Assembly (NCBI RefSeq): GCF_000003605.2
Contig: NW_003111979.1
Span: forward strand, 4,071-29,132
Source: Saccoglossus kowalevskii
Lineage: Eukaryota; Hemichordata; Enteropneusta; Harrimaniidae
Direction of reading: 5' to 3'
DNA length: 25,062 nt
Shown piece after piece: positions 1-9,935 of the stretch. The number at the start of each line of letters is the position of its first letter. The first letter of the stretch is position 1. Position numbers and translations under genes: made by a program. Under the pieces are notes generated by a model. That model had not been told where the DNA came from. It saw only the letters and a program-made list of their open reading frames with translations, and searched no databases.

Positions 1-584
1 CGACCGCGGTAAACCGGGGTCATGGAATCTTTGCATAAATTTGCATAAAATGCGGTCGACCGGCGAGCACCCACCACCACCGCGGTAATGACCGCGGTAA
101 ACCGCGAGTTTGATTTCCTACTCTTCCCTAAGTCATCTTAGAATAAGACTTGGAACAAAAGCTGATTCAGAACTCCTGCAGCTTTTAGACCTTTGTCGAT
201 TTCGGCTCTGGATATATTTAGAATTTCAGGGGAAATTAGTTACAATTTAGTTTAGGAATAGAATTTGTTACATGAAAATCAAAAGAAATAACCAGGAAAC
301 AACAATAATTGAAAGTTTGAATAAATCGGTCAGGCATGTCTAAGACATAGATCCGAACACACATGCACATACGTACAGACTCAGAGTGGTTGATCAATAA
401 GTCTCAGTTTTTGAACTGTGGGGAAGAATATATATAAAAAAAAAAAGTAACATCATGTCAAACTGACAAGTTCTAATATTCAATATACGGTTGGTAACGG
501 CATACTCTATTTTGAATAATTCCTTTGCAAAATGCTCTTTATTTTTAACCTGCAGATACTAGGATGATGATAGATGGAACTTAC
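1..584. other. NUP155 intron 8, partial
   Basis: No coding sequence found. The left end holds three copies of ACCGCGGTAA (3-12, 79-88, 91-100) in a locally GC-rich patch. Positions about 340-420 hold a degenerate copy of a repeat tail (GAACACACATG.. then AGTCTCAGTTTTTGAACTG) also seen near 1640-1735 and 2065-2105. Confidence 0.6.
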
Positions 585-682
585 CAGACTGTGTCACTGC
601 TACAAGATGTACATTGTAAGACTCTGTGGTTGGTATGGCTGATATATGTACAATAGGTTTAAAATTAGATCTCTCTATTGTT
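585..682 (-). CDS. NUP155: NUP155 coding exon 8
   Basis: Acceptor TTTTTTTTTAG|A, donor G|GTAAGT. Encodes [20 protein letters not shown], then [13 protein letters not shown], matching the family pattern TIDRSVFKPIVQIAVI...LLAVTHAG. At 98 bases it is short, but split codons and conserved residues on both sides support it. The next exon (family residues VRLYFSTCPFR) is not in positions 1-584, so the gene runs off the window. Confidence 0.92.
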
Positions 683-3600
683 CTAAAAAAAAACAATTAC
701 AAGAGTGTCAGTCCCATCTCTTCTTTCGTAGTATTTATAAAACAAATGAATGGTCAATATTTATATATTTCTTTTTAGTTCTACACTGTGAACTCAATAT
801 TTTGGACTGCAAGATACATAGTAAACAAACCAAGCATGGCACAGTCCCTGTTAGTTATAAAACTTAAGATATATAGTTTTGTTTATTGTAATATAGTTCA
901 AATCGTCTCAGAGATATAGCTCTAGAACCGCATTCATTAAAACAAAATGGCCACCAGTCAGCCATTTTGAATCAGATTTGAAAAAAAAAATGACTTGCAT
1001 CAGGGACCCATAATGTTATATGTATGTACCAAGTTTGAACAAAATCCAACCATAAACGACCAGAATGCCAGAAATGTTTGATTTTTGATGATTTTTTAGC
1101 AAAAAAATGGCCATCGCTTGGCCATTTTGCATCAGATAGTCAAACAAATAAATCTTTATATCTATGACATGATCAATAATGAATATAAACAATTTGAATA
1201 TAATCAGTCAAAGCATGGCAGAGATATGGCTCAAGAAGCCCATTCATTAAAACAAAATGGCCACCATTCCACCACTTTGAATAGGATCATCAAACCAATG
1301 AATCTGTATATCTATGACATGATCTATAAGGAATATATAAAATTTGAACATAATCAGTCAAAGCATGGAAATATGAAATATGCCTCTCGAAGCCCATTCA
1401 TTAAAACAAAACGCCGCCAGTCGGCCATTTTAAATCTGATCTGAAAAACAAAATGATATGCATCAAGGTCCCATAATGACCAACAAGTTTGGACAAAATC
1501 TATCAATAAATACTTTTGATGATTTTTCAGCACAAAATTGGCCACCATTCGGCCATCTTGAATCAAACAAGTTGATGTGCATATGTATTAATAATATATA
1601 TGATGTATGTGTGTAGTTTGAATGTAATCAGCCTAGGTATGTCTAAGGTATAGGTCTGAACACACACACATAGACACTTGGACACACAGAGGTCAATCCA
1701 TAAGTCTCCGGTTTCAGACTGCGTTCGAACGGAAACCAATAAAAGCATGGATTGGATCGCAAGACTGATCATCTTTCAATGACCCACATGATGTACTAAA
1801 ACAAAATTGTCTGTGTATCAAGTATGGATGCAAAAGACTATGAATTCGAGATATATTGGTAAGCAACTTGGAGATAACACATACAATTATAGGAGGCTAT
1901 GCTGTGGTCAAATATGGTCACCAGCCGGACATTTCAAATCTCATTAGGAAAACAAATCGAAAGCATATATTCATCATTTATCAAATAAGTACAAAGTTTA
2001 GAAAAAAAAATATATATATTCATGAACATGAGAAAATGTGATGGACAAAAAGAAAAATGATGGGCCAAGCAGAACTCAATCCATAAGCCTCCCAAACTGT
2101 GCCCACACGATTCAACGCTAGAAATGTACAGTATTTCTAAGCTGTCAGGATTAATGATGAAGGTACATGGTGAATACATGTATCCTGTATTTGCTCTATT
2201 ATTTTGACCAGATACACAACTGACAGAGCAAATACAGTATCAAAACTCAAATATACAACTTATTACCGGTAGATGAGTAATTTTTTTATTAATTCCAAGT
2301 GCCATATACCGTATGTGCTCTACGGGTAGCATATACACTTATGTACACTAGTGTGGCTGTGGTACATAGCAACTGGATTTTATTGTAGATGCATTTCTAA
2401 TAGAACACAGGGATTTTTTTAAACAAGGGAACAGGGGTGCAACGCCCTCATGCCATGGCCATGCGCCCCCTTACCCTGGAAAGCAGATCCTCTGGCAACC
2501 ATAAAATTCTGATTGACCAGGGATCACATGTGGCCACAGTCTTCAACTGTGACCTGTCTGATAGTAATTTTGGCCCCAAGGAAGCCATAGAATGCTCCAT
2601 TTTAACTACCACACCCTTGTAGGGAGAACCCTATCTCCCCCACTTGGTGGCGCCGCTGAATTGCAGTGCTCCTTTTTGCAGTTTTTTCTAGAACAACCCC
2701 TGGAACAAATATGCATATGGTAACAGTTTTCGCACCTTTTATCCTTTTCACCACCTGTTCCCTCTTTTCATCACAAAATAATCCAATTCATGGTCTGCAC
2801 TTTTCTTCAGAAGATTGGGACAAAAATAGCCAAATTTTTTTTAAAAATTGCCTCAAATTGAGATGCTGAGTTGTTCGAGTTACGAACAATGAGTTATGAA
2901 CATCAAGGTACGAAAACATCCAGTTACAATAATGGTCACACCCCTATTTTAAAAACCATGCCCAAAAAAAAATTGTATATTGCCCGAAGTTCTGTTAACT
3001 GTTAATTGAACATTGAGTTTCAATTTGGGCGTGGCTTCTCAAATGTGTGCATGGTTTCTTAGACATGAGCGTGGTCATTTTTGTAACTCAATGTTTTCAT
3101 AACTTGATGTCCATAACTCCAACAATTCAGCATCTCTCCGAATTTCGTTTATTGGTTCCAAAATTAATGTTCATTTCCGGAAATATTGAAAAATATAAGA
3201 AAAAAGTGCAGAAAAATTGTCTGTTCTGCCGTACACAAGTATACCGTACATACCTAGCAGTAAGTGCTGCATTATGTACAGTTGTACTCTGTGTGACTGC
3301 CGCTACTCTACCCATACCCATACCATCAGTACCTAAATCATACACTTGTATTGTTCCTTTCTCTGATCTAGTGTATAGTATATTACGTGTATTATCAACA
3401 GATATCTGCACTACTGGATCTGAAAATAATTACAGAAATAATGAACATCTTTAAATTTATTATTATGTTTGTATATATCTTCTATGTTTACACAACAGCA
3501 TTCTATCGAAGCCGAACTACAGTTCCTCTCACCAATTACCAGGAGATTATTTCCAATGTACTGTTTGGGCAGAGTTCAAACCAGTTCAGAATGGAACGGC

Positions 3601-6600
3601 ACCTTTAATTACTTAGCATGAAAACAACATGGCTGCAAACAATTTTGGTGTTGTGCCGAGGTGTTTGTTGTTTCTTTACATAGCATGTTGCATGTCAGAT
3701 AACGTCTATGCAGAATAAACTCTCCTTGAGAAACAGATACGCTCAAAGAAGACGAACAGGGATATAGCGAATGATTATTGCCTAATGTTGCTGTCGACTA
3801 GCTCCTATTTTTGCAATCATGAGCGCTGGCATTCATATAATATTTACTAGTGTTGATTGTCAAATATAAACCAAAATATAGACAACTTACCGTCTTCAGA
3901 AAAAGTAAAATTGAGAAATGATGGCACAAGAAATGACAATTTACTCGTTGAATGATTTATTTTTCTACATTTTCGGCTGAACCAACCATCTTCAGCCTGA
4001 AGAGAAAAGACAAAAATAATGTGCACATCAATTAGAAAAAATATGGTACACTGTACCTGTTTTTTTTATAACTCTGATGAATTCTGGGATACATTCAATA
4101 ACACAATCATTCTATATATAGTAATAGGACAATTTTAATACAACTTTTTTGAGATCTTTTAGTTATGGAACACCTCATAAGATATACTTTTTGACTTGTA
4201 AAAACAGCGAAACATCCACTGTCATATAATTTTTCCCAAGTTTGTTACTATTTCACTATTTGTTGTGTTTCAGGACCTGAGTTCAAATAAGCATACATTC
4301 CCTCACCTGGTACAATAGTTCATAAAGGCAGCCATCTTTGCCCGCCATAAATATTCTTCCTTTCTCAGTACCAACAACCTCCAACATGAAGACGTTATCA
4401 GTTGGTATTGAAAACAGTGGTTCTGGTAATAGATGCATTTCACCAAGACTGTACTCATCCATTGTACCTATCAAAGAAAACAGGATTTAAGTAGCAGTAT
4501 CAAAGTAGGAATTTATAGATTTTTAGTAAGAACTGATAGATTAACCAGTTGCATGTCAACCTTCTACTTATGTTTGACTTACTTTATCATTGTAAAACAG
4601 TATCATGTAAACTAGGGAAATTGACATGTCATACCCCAAGAAATGTATGCCACATGTGAAACCTGACATTATAGTAACGTCCAATACACAATACAGTGAT
4701 GTCACATTTAGTGTGTAAGATTACATAGTTTATTGACATTGCAAGTTTAGATACATGATTGTATTATAATTATATTATAATCTTTCAGAAAAACAACACT
4801 ACTCATTTACCGTTTATCAATTTTATTCTTAAATTGGATTTGGTTGATAATTTTGTATCACAGATCAAAACAAAATCATTATTTAAATAACAGAAACTAT
4901 TGTTTATTGAATCAATCTTAACCCTTTGACGCCTTTGAAAAACCTTTTGATCGCCAAAGTCAATTTCAAAATTGCAAAATTTTCAAATTTTTCTATCAAA
5001 AACTAAAAGCAGTGTTACATTTTGTCTGTTTGGTCTAAAATTAAAATTGAATTCAGAGAAATACCAGCAAAAGCTAACAAATACACCTGAATCTAAGCAA
5101 AAGAAAATTTGGAATTCAAAGGGTTAAATATACTCTAAATATTCACTAAAAAAGGCATGATTCATATTTGTAAAAAATAAATTTACAAGAACAGTTGGAT
5201 AGCTGAAAACAGTCAACCGTGGGCATAGCACAGGAACTTTTACTTGAATACAATTCTTTTGCTAACAGATGTCCTTTCCTGGGAAAGTGAACAGAAAGGT
5301 TTAATTTGATAAACAATGTAAATCAATTTTTTGTGTTTATGTTTGGAAGAGGACAACTCACCATGTTGTGGTTTGCTGAAACTGACACCAAGTAAAACTA
5401 TATCCACTGGCGTTGTTAAACATAATAAATATCTAATATGGCTTTGAAATATCCCAGGTTTAGGTTTGACTAAGCCAACGCTAAGGACAGTCTCGTTTAA
5501 TCCATCAAAGTAGGCCAAGTCGCTTCTGTAAAAATAAAGAAGATATAATATTCTGTGAGTAAGTGTGTATTTAGTTTTCTCAACCAGCATCACACACTTT
5601 CACAAATCGCAGTACAATGGGTCTGTTCAGTTTGATAGTGTGATAACTTCAGAAAAATCCAAGATCAAAACATCAGGAGTTAAATACTCAATATTCATAT
5701 TTAAACATTCATTGCATTGGATTCCAGCTAATAATTTACGAAACAAATGATGCAAAATTACCTGCTGGCAGTTTTTGATTTATGCAAATGTTTTGTTTGT
5801 CTTTTTTACCCATGAAGCAATGCATAAATCAGCATAAAAATATGTTTGTATTCAATATACTGAGAATGGCTAATGAACAACCACTCAAATCAACTGTTAA
5901 TGGAATTTTAGTTTCAAACAATAACAATAAAAATGTTCACACCAAAATTGAAAAACAATTTGATGTAATGTACACATACAATGAAAAGATAACATACCCA
6001 TCCTCATAACTCCAGACAAATATATCACTATCAATAGTTAACCATGCACGTCTGATATCAGAAAATATACCCATCATACAGTTACACTGCATATCTGTAA
6101 ATGTCTATGAAGGAAATAAAACTACTAAAACTATTTCATTAAAATGATGTCATGTACACTAACAATGAACACAGGCAGAGATTGCATCATCATTATCAAG
6201 AAGAGAGTCAGGATGAGAAAATGAAAAAAGAATTGACAATGTTTTGTGAACAAAACTTAGAGTGTTAATTAATTTAAAGGATAACATTTTTTTTGAACAT
6301 CGTGAATTATAAAGATATCCCCCTGGTATATTTAATAATAAGTTTTAATGGTATACATGTGTTTGGCGAAAATATTTAATGTTTGTTTGTTTACAGAAAA
6401 TTTGAAAGCATAATATCCCTAGAGTATTTGAACAATAAGAGTACTATCTTCTTGGTTACAAGCTGCACAATCTCCCTGGTTACCAGCTGCACTATCTCCT
6501 TGGTTACCAGCATCACAAATGCCAAGTTCATAAATATGGTAAATCACTTAATAAACATTTCATGGATTCTACAAAGTAACAGCAGTTCAAATTCCTTACA

Positions 6601-8788
6601 CCTGCACTTTTAATCACACTTCCCCATCAAAATGATTTTTTTAGAAAAAAAAATTTATTGGTATGTTATTGTACTGTTACTTAATTTCTAAGCCAATACC
6701 AGGAGAGAATACTGTAAAAATAACTACAGCAACAACAACCAGTGTTTGCCACTAATGTCAAAATATTGATGGCTTTACATGGTCTGCAAGTTGAAAAGAT
6801 GTTGAACCTGCTCGAGCATTACTGGCTTAAAAGCAAAATATATGATCACAAAATAAAAATGGAAAAATGCACTCTGAGGTATATGTAGTCTTAATGACCC
6901 CACAGAGAAATTTGTAGCCATGAATATTCTTACAGTAATCAAAAACCCAAGGTGCAGGGCCAGCACGCTCTTATACTTAACAGCTATAGTGTGAGTTTTA
7001 AGCTGCGGACCCAGGGTTTGTCTTAGTTTCAAATACTGGTACTTCATTCCATGATAAACTAATACTACATACTAGTATACCATCAAATGTATGCAATTAA
7101 CTAAATCTTATCTCATGTGTATCAATTTTCTACTTTAAAAATTCAGTCTAAAAGCCAGCACTGAAAGGATACGACCAAACTGTTCCACAAGTTCATTAGG
7201 CAATGGAACTTTTTTAACTTGACTGATCAATGGCAGCTGCCCAAGACCTATTGCTGGTGAAGTGAGTGCTGGGTAATCCAACTCACTGGTACCACTGGTC
7301 GAGGCATGCCCTGCAGTGAAAAAAAAGTTATGAAATAAAACTAATTGCAGCAAGCAGTAATGTACAAGTAGCTCTGGATTTCACTGTAGTTACAGGAAGT
7401 ATTAAAATTTAGGCAGCAAACGGGAGTGAAAAGCCTTGATTTGATTTAAAATACGCATAATGAACAAAAGAAAAGTTTACAAAACAAAATTGTCTGTATT
7501 CCAATGTGATAACAAAAAATACTCATTTTAATGTAATGTGCATTGACTAATTATGTTGGTTATAAAAATAGATCAAGTTTCAAAGAAAAACAATGTCGCA
7601 TACGACTTATTTACCACTTCTGTGTCACTGAGAATGTTCTAGAACCGTACTGTGTCTGGGTGGAATATTCTATATTTTTTTTAGAAACTGGTTGAATAGG
7701 TAATAGAACACTGTAGGAGGCAATGGAAGGTAATGGAACATTCTAGAAATTTGTAGTAAGTTCAAGACTCATTATGTATGCTGATGTAATGGTCTATTTA
7801 TAGACAGTGCGGGTATATATAGGGGAGTTGTTCAGCACTGAGATCAGATCGGAGATCTCGTTGAATTGTATTGGAGTTTAAGTATCAAGTTATTGGAGTA
7901 GTGGAGTTTTACCGCGTTATTGTACTTGATGTTTGCAGAGTATACTAATACCAGTACCAGTTGAAACCTCATCTGTTGGCTCCGTATTTGTATTTTATCA
8001 TTGCCGCCAGGGAAGTCTTTCTGTTACTGTTGTCATTTTGGTATTTGAACCATCACACCTGTACTATACCAATTACGGTAATATTACGTTGCATGTGACA
8101 AACAAATACCAAATTCGGTAATTCAGTCATACTATTTTACTGGCAAATAACTTGTATTTGAGGTGTTACAAACATTAATTATTATCAGTCATGTTTATAA
8201 TACCATGCAAAAAATCAATTCTTTGGTTTGTCAAATTTATTAATTAATCATTTGCATACATAATTTTGGCATTTATTTGGCGAAAAATAGCATTTAAAAA
8301 AAAAAACAGTATTGAAGAAGCATTAAACACTTTTGGTGATCTAGTCATTAAATTTTTTCACAGTTTTCGATTCTTCCCAATAAATAATGTACATGTCTGT
8401 CCAAATTAGTTTTGGAACCTGTCATTTGTCAAAAGGAACGTTGAAACACTAATTGTAGCTGACCTGATTGACCAACATTCATCAGGTAAAATCATTTTTA
8501 GTTTGGCCCAGTATGGTAACTGGTCTATGCTTTCATCCCCAAACAAAATTACCTCACAGAAAATTACAAACAAACACTTCGGTACAAAGGAACAGAGAAC
8601 TACAGATCTGCAATTTCCAGTAAAACAATACTTTCAATGCTTAGGACAAAAAAAGTTTACTTACCATGATGTACAACTTTGAGTAGTTCAGAGAACTCTG
8701 GATAAGCCTTGTCTTGTTGTAGGTGAATATCAACCTGCCTTGCGGCATTTTCTAATACCTCCTGCGTATTCGCCATAGTCGTCATCAT
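585..8788 (-). CDS. NUP155: NUP155 nucleoporin, 5' part of gene (8 coding exons, partial)
   Basis: Nup155 is a scaffold nucleoporin of the inner ring (Nup93 complex) of the nuclear pore. Eight minus-strand exons, each with a GT donor and AG acceptor (the first begins at the ATG), join without breaking frame into about 351 codons: 8665-8788, 7173-7310, 5998-6094, 5362-5525, 4307-4467, 3891-3996, 3254-3419 and 585-682. The product follows the animal Nup155 N-terminus in order: [79 protein letters not shown] and VAVTQSG. This is the Nucleoporin_N beta-propeller. The animal protein is about 1,390 residues, so roughly three quarters, including the whole alpha-solenoid, lies beyond the left edge. 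The last exon ends on one base of a split codon. I see no stop or frameshift in the exons, so the copy looks functional. Identification is by remembered family similarity; no search was run. Confidence 0.95.
903..1735. repeat. Cluster of three diverged dispersed-repeat units
   Basis: Three units share the order AGAGATATGGCTC, CCCATTCATTAAAACAAAA, a (C)GGCCATTTTGAATC motif, GATGATTTTTCAGC and AATCAGTCAAAGCATGG. They start near 905, 1208 and 1368. The second is shorter, about 155 bases against about 300, and lacks the middle section. The last unit ends in a CA-rich tail (GAACACACACACATAGACAC..) followed by TCAATCCATAAGTCTCC. The copies differ at many positions, so the cluster is old. A transposon family is likely but not identified. 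Confidence 0.65.
2182..2237. repeat. Short hairpin with CTGTATTTGCTCT arms
   Basis: CTGTATTTGCTCT is followed about 28 bases later by its reverse complement AGAGCAAATACAG. The TATTTGCTCT word recurs at about 20179-20188, where it sits in TACCATATTTGCTCT, so it probably belongs to the ends of a MITE family in this genome. Confidence 0.5.
2860..3136. mobile_element. Long-arm foldback / MITE element (277 bp)
   Basis: The left arm, starting GAGATGCTGAGTTGTT, and the reverse complement of the right arm, starting GAGATGCTGAATTGTT, stay alignable for roughly 75-85 bases. Shared stretches include GAGTTA, ACATCAAG, GAAAACAT and AGTTACAA, ending in TGGTCACACC versus TGACCACGC. The loop is about 110 bases. 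There is no coding capacity. It is a non-autonomous inverted-repeat element in NUP155 intron 7. Clear target duplications were not found. Confidence 0.75.
3254..3419 (-). CDS. NUP155: NUP155 coding exon 7
   Basis: Acceptor ATTATTTTCAG|AT, donor AG|GTATGT. Encodes [20 protein letters not shown], then [20 protein letters not shown] and VTQS. [19 protein letters not shown] is nearly invariant in animal Nup155. The end [10 protein letters not shown] joins exon 8 through a split arginine codon (AG+A). Confidence 0.95.
3420..3890. other. NUP155 intron 6
   Basis: 471 bases of AT-rich non-coding sequence between exons 6 and 7. No repeat or regulatory structure was recognised beyond the splice sites. 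Confidence 0.6.
3891..3996 (-). CDS. NUP155: NUP155 coding exon 6
   Basis: Acceptor TCTCTTCAG|GCT, donor G|GTAAGT. Encodes [20 protein letters not shown], then [15 protein letters not shown], aligning with the family segment [36 protein letters not shown]. Only 106 bases long. Its phase matches both flanking exons. Confidence 0.95.
3997..4306. other. NUP155 intron 5
   Basis: 310 bases, AT-rich, with normal GTGAGG donor and CTCTTCAG acceptor on the minus strand. Nothing else was recognised. Confidence 0.6.
4307..4467 (-). CDS. NUP155: NUP155 coding exon 5
   Basis: Acceptor TTTGATAG|GT, donor CAG|GTGAGG. Encodes [20 protein letters not shown], then [20 protein letters not shown] and [13 protein letters not shown]. 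The segment [14 protein letters not shown] is a Nup155 signature. The exon ends in phase 0. Confidence 0.95.
4918..5127. mobile_element. piggyBac-type MITE with TTAA duplication
   Basis: TTAA followed by CCCTTTGACGCC at the left end (4918-4933) is mirrored by GGAATTCAAAGGG followed by TTAA at the right end (5111-5127). The element body is 4922-5123 (202 bp) with an 8-bp perfect terminal inverted repeat, CCCTTTGA. TTAA target duplication with CCCTTTG-type ends is the known hallmark of the piggyBac superfamily. It has no open frame, so it is non-autonomous. It lies in NUP155 intron 4 (4468-5361), which otherwise looks empty. Confidence 0.82.
5362..5525 (-). CDS. NUP155: NUP155 coding exon 4
   Basis: Acceptor TATTTTTACAG|A, donor G|GTGAGT. 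Encodes [20 protein letters not shown], then [14 protein letters not shown] and [18 protein letters not shown], matching the Nup155 propeller blade with VDIVILGLSY. The family has a short variable insert after this exon, and the next exon begins in that region. Confidence 0.95.
5526..5997. other. NUP155 intron 3
   Basis: 472 bases, AT-rich. No feature was recognised other than the splice sites. Confidence 0.6.
5998..6094 (-). CDS. NUP155: NUP155 coding exon 3
   Basis: Acceptor TTTACAG|AT, donor GG|GTATGT. Encodes [20 protein letters not shown] followed by [12 protein letters not shown]. This is one of the most conserved stretches of the Nup155 propeller, where the family has [19 protein letters not shown]. 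The exon is only 97 bases and falls below a typical length cut-off, so it is easy to miss. Its phase agrees with both neighbours. Confidence 0.95.
6095..7172. other. NUP155 intron 2
   Basis: 1,078 bases of AT-rich sequence. It contains the 24-bp triplicate at 6443-6514. No other repeat or conserved frame was seen. Confidence 0.6.
6443..6514. repeat. 24-bp unit in three tandem copies
   Basis: Three consecutive copies of a 24-base unit of the form ACTATCTCCTTGGTTACCAG followed by CTGC, differing at a few positions. Because 24 is a multiple of 3, the unit stays in frame in a chance reading frame (TISLVTSC repeated), but the location inside NUP155 intron 2 and the lack of similarity argue against a real protein. 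Confidence 0.8.
7173..7310 (-). CDS. NUP155: NUP155 coding exon 2
   Basis: Acceptor TTTTCACTGCAG|GG. The product contains SGTSELDYP, then [20 protein letters not shown], the conserved segment leading into the beta-propeller. The donor is C|GTATCC, a weaker consensus than its neighbours. The split codon C+AT restores the histidine of FGHMQCN in the next exon, which fixes the boundary. Confidence 0.93.
7632..7748 (+). promoter_or_regulatory. Two perfect three-box heat-shock elements
   Basis: GAATGTTCTAGAA (7632-7644) and GAACATTCTAGAA (7736-7748) each fit the GAAnnTTCnnGAA heat-shock-factor site exactly. A two-box GAATATTC lies between them (7663-7670). They sit 66-182 bases upstream of the TATATATA at 7814, the usual spacing for heat-shock promoters and for some LTR promoters. 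Confidence 0.6.
7814..7852 (+). promoter_or_regulatory. TATA box and initiator-like site
   Basis: TATATATA at 7814-7821 in a GGG..AGGGG context is followed 32 bases later by ATCAGATC (A at 7846), close to a TCAGT-type initiator. This is the expected core-promoter geometry on the plus strand. No coding region with family similarity follows, so any transcript would be antisense to NUP155 and probably non-coding. Confidence 0.5.
8665..8788 (-). CDS. NUP155: NUP155 coding exon 1 (start codon)
   Basis: Encodes [20 protein letters not shown] and then an acidic helix ending KVVHH, matching the Nup155 N-terminus (family pattern: ALxEALENAGRLIDxxLQxD..YPDLSELL). The first ATG (8786-8788) is preceded directly by an in-frame TAG, so translation cannot start further upstream in this exon. 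A second ATG follows at once and a third four codons later. The bases before the ATG (pyrimidine-rich, then CTAG) could also be a splice acceptor, so a separate 5'UTR exon upstream is possible. The donor at 8664 reads G|GTAAGT. The exon ends one base into a codon (41 codons + 1). Confidence 0.9.
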
Positions 8789-9700
8789 CTAGAAATTCAA
8801 GAATCATATAATTGTGAATTAACTGTTGATTGCTAGAGGGTTGGTATTACTGTGTGTAATGTTAAATAGCTTTGGATGATTAAAGGGACAATTATGTACA
8901 TGTACAATCATCCGGTATTCCAACAAGTGTGATGTCATCATGGACAAGTGAATCCTATATAGGTTGCTGCACTTGTTCATGTTTTGTGCATATGCAGCAA
9001 CTGCTAAGAAAGAAACAGTCATTCACACCAGATAATAAAATAATGGAACTGTTCACAGCTCTTAGTCATCTCTCATATTCAAGAATTATCGTAAAATTCC
9101 TAATTGAGGCCGCGGCTTTAATTAAAATTCATTTTTACGGTGGACGAATTCAGATGCGTAAAGTCTTGGTGCGGCTTTAATTAGAGCATTCACTTCGGTA
9201 ACAGTGGGAAATTTTTTCAAAAAACAAAGGCCAGAAGGGATAATGATATGCTAATGAGATGCACGACACTCGATTGCAACTTTGTTGCAATTATAAGCGC
9301 ACTCTCGGATTTTTACACACAGACAAAGTTGTACACAAACGAAATTTCGCACTGTATAACATACTGCACAATAAATAATATCTACAAATAGATTTGTATG
9401 CATTTGCAGATTACAGTACTGTATACTACAATCTCTTGAATAGAGACTAATTCGTTAGCACTGGTATAGGTCACAACTGAGAGACAGCAGTCTGACACAG
9501 TCGATTGCGTTCGACTACTGGCATGTTCAACTTCCGGCAGAGTGACTGTACATTCCATGTTTAATTTAGACATCGGGGAAATTAAAATAAAAAAAGTCAA
9601 TCAAAAAAAATGTTCTCATGATAACAAAAAAAATACTCAGTATATTATTTAATGTAATATATATTTATTTTCTCATTTTTTTTTTGATAACGAAAAGTAT
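8789..9700. promoter_or_regulatory. NUP155 upstream region (possible promoter/5'UTR)
   Basis: Directly upstream of the NUP155 start codon. It contains a MITE (9087-9200), the lone 19-nt motif at 9246-9264 and an ETS-type site on the minus strand, TGCCGGAAGT (9530-9539). ETS sites are common in promoters of housekeeping genes. The transcription start cannot be fixed from sequence, and alternative promoter-like patches lie further upstream (about 11330-11400 with TGCGCATGC, and about 12290-12545). Confidence 0.35.
9087..9200. mobile_element. Short MITE-like element with GCCGC/CTTTAATT arms
   Basis: The left end TATCGTAAAATTCCTAATTG runs into AGGCCGCGGCTTTAATTA. The right end, reverse complemented, reads TACCGAAGTGAATGCTCTAA then TTAAAGCCGCACC. 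Both show the TAYCG..CTAAT..GCCGC layout of a dispersed family whose relatives lie at 9936-9986 (inverted, one end only) and 19708-19891. There is no coding capacity. Confidence 0.5.
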
Positions 9701-9935
9701 ATTCTAAAAGAAGTAAAAACAAAAACGAATGCATTCTTAGTAGCAAATGATCACGGTAACGGTCATGCTGCGTTTCACTCAAGTGAATAACTTGCTTGTT
9801 TTCGAAGTGTTACAATTGCTGATTATTACTCAGTAGTGATTACAATAACGTAAAAAAATAAAAATTTGTTGAATTGTTGTGAAAATTCCTGGGATCAAAA
9901 CTTGTCAATTTCAACATGAAACAATGTCTCAAGTT

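Larger units (their letters stand above)
683..3253. other. NUP155 intron 7, repeat-filled
   Basis: The longest NUP155 intron in the window (2,571 bases). It holds a cluster of related repeat units (about 903-1735), degenerate further units (about 1830-2110), a 13-bp-stem hairpin with CTGTATTTGCTCT arms (about 2182-2237), a GC-richer unidentified stretch (about 2435-2700) and a long foldback element (2860-3136). The open frames in it lack family similarity and I do not call them genes. Confidence 0.7.
7618..8100 (+). mobile_element. LTR-like promoter block (possible solo LTR), boundaries uncertain
   Basis: A stretch within NUP155 intron 1, on the opposite strand to the gene, organised like a retrotransposon LTR. 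It starts near TGTGTCACTGAG and has heat-shock-type boxes, a TATA box, an initiator-like site and then a GC-mixed transcribed-looking region, with a possible end at GCATGTGACA (about 8091-8100). I could not find a matching 5-bp target duplication, so the ends and the LTR identity are inferences. There is no adjacent primer-binding site or internal coding region, so a solo LTR or a captured promoter would fit. Confidence 0.4.

Noticed and set aside
1118-1444. 108-codon open frame on the plus strand with an internally repeated peptide (NLYIYDMI twice)
   Set aside because: The repetition comes from the dispersed-repeat units at 903-1735; it lies in a NUP155 intron and resembles no protein family.
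3047-3454. 135-codon plus-strand open frame, the longest in the window
   Set aside because: It is mostly the antisense of NUP155 exon 7 plus the right arm of the foldback element.
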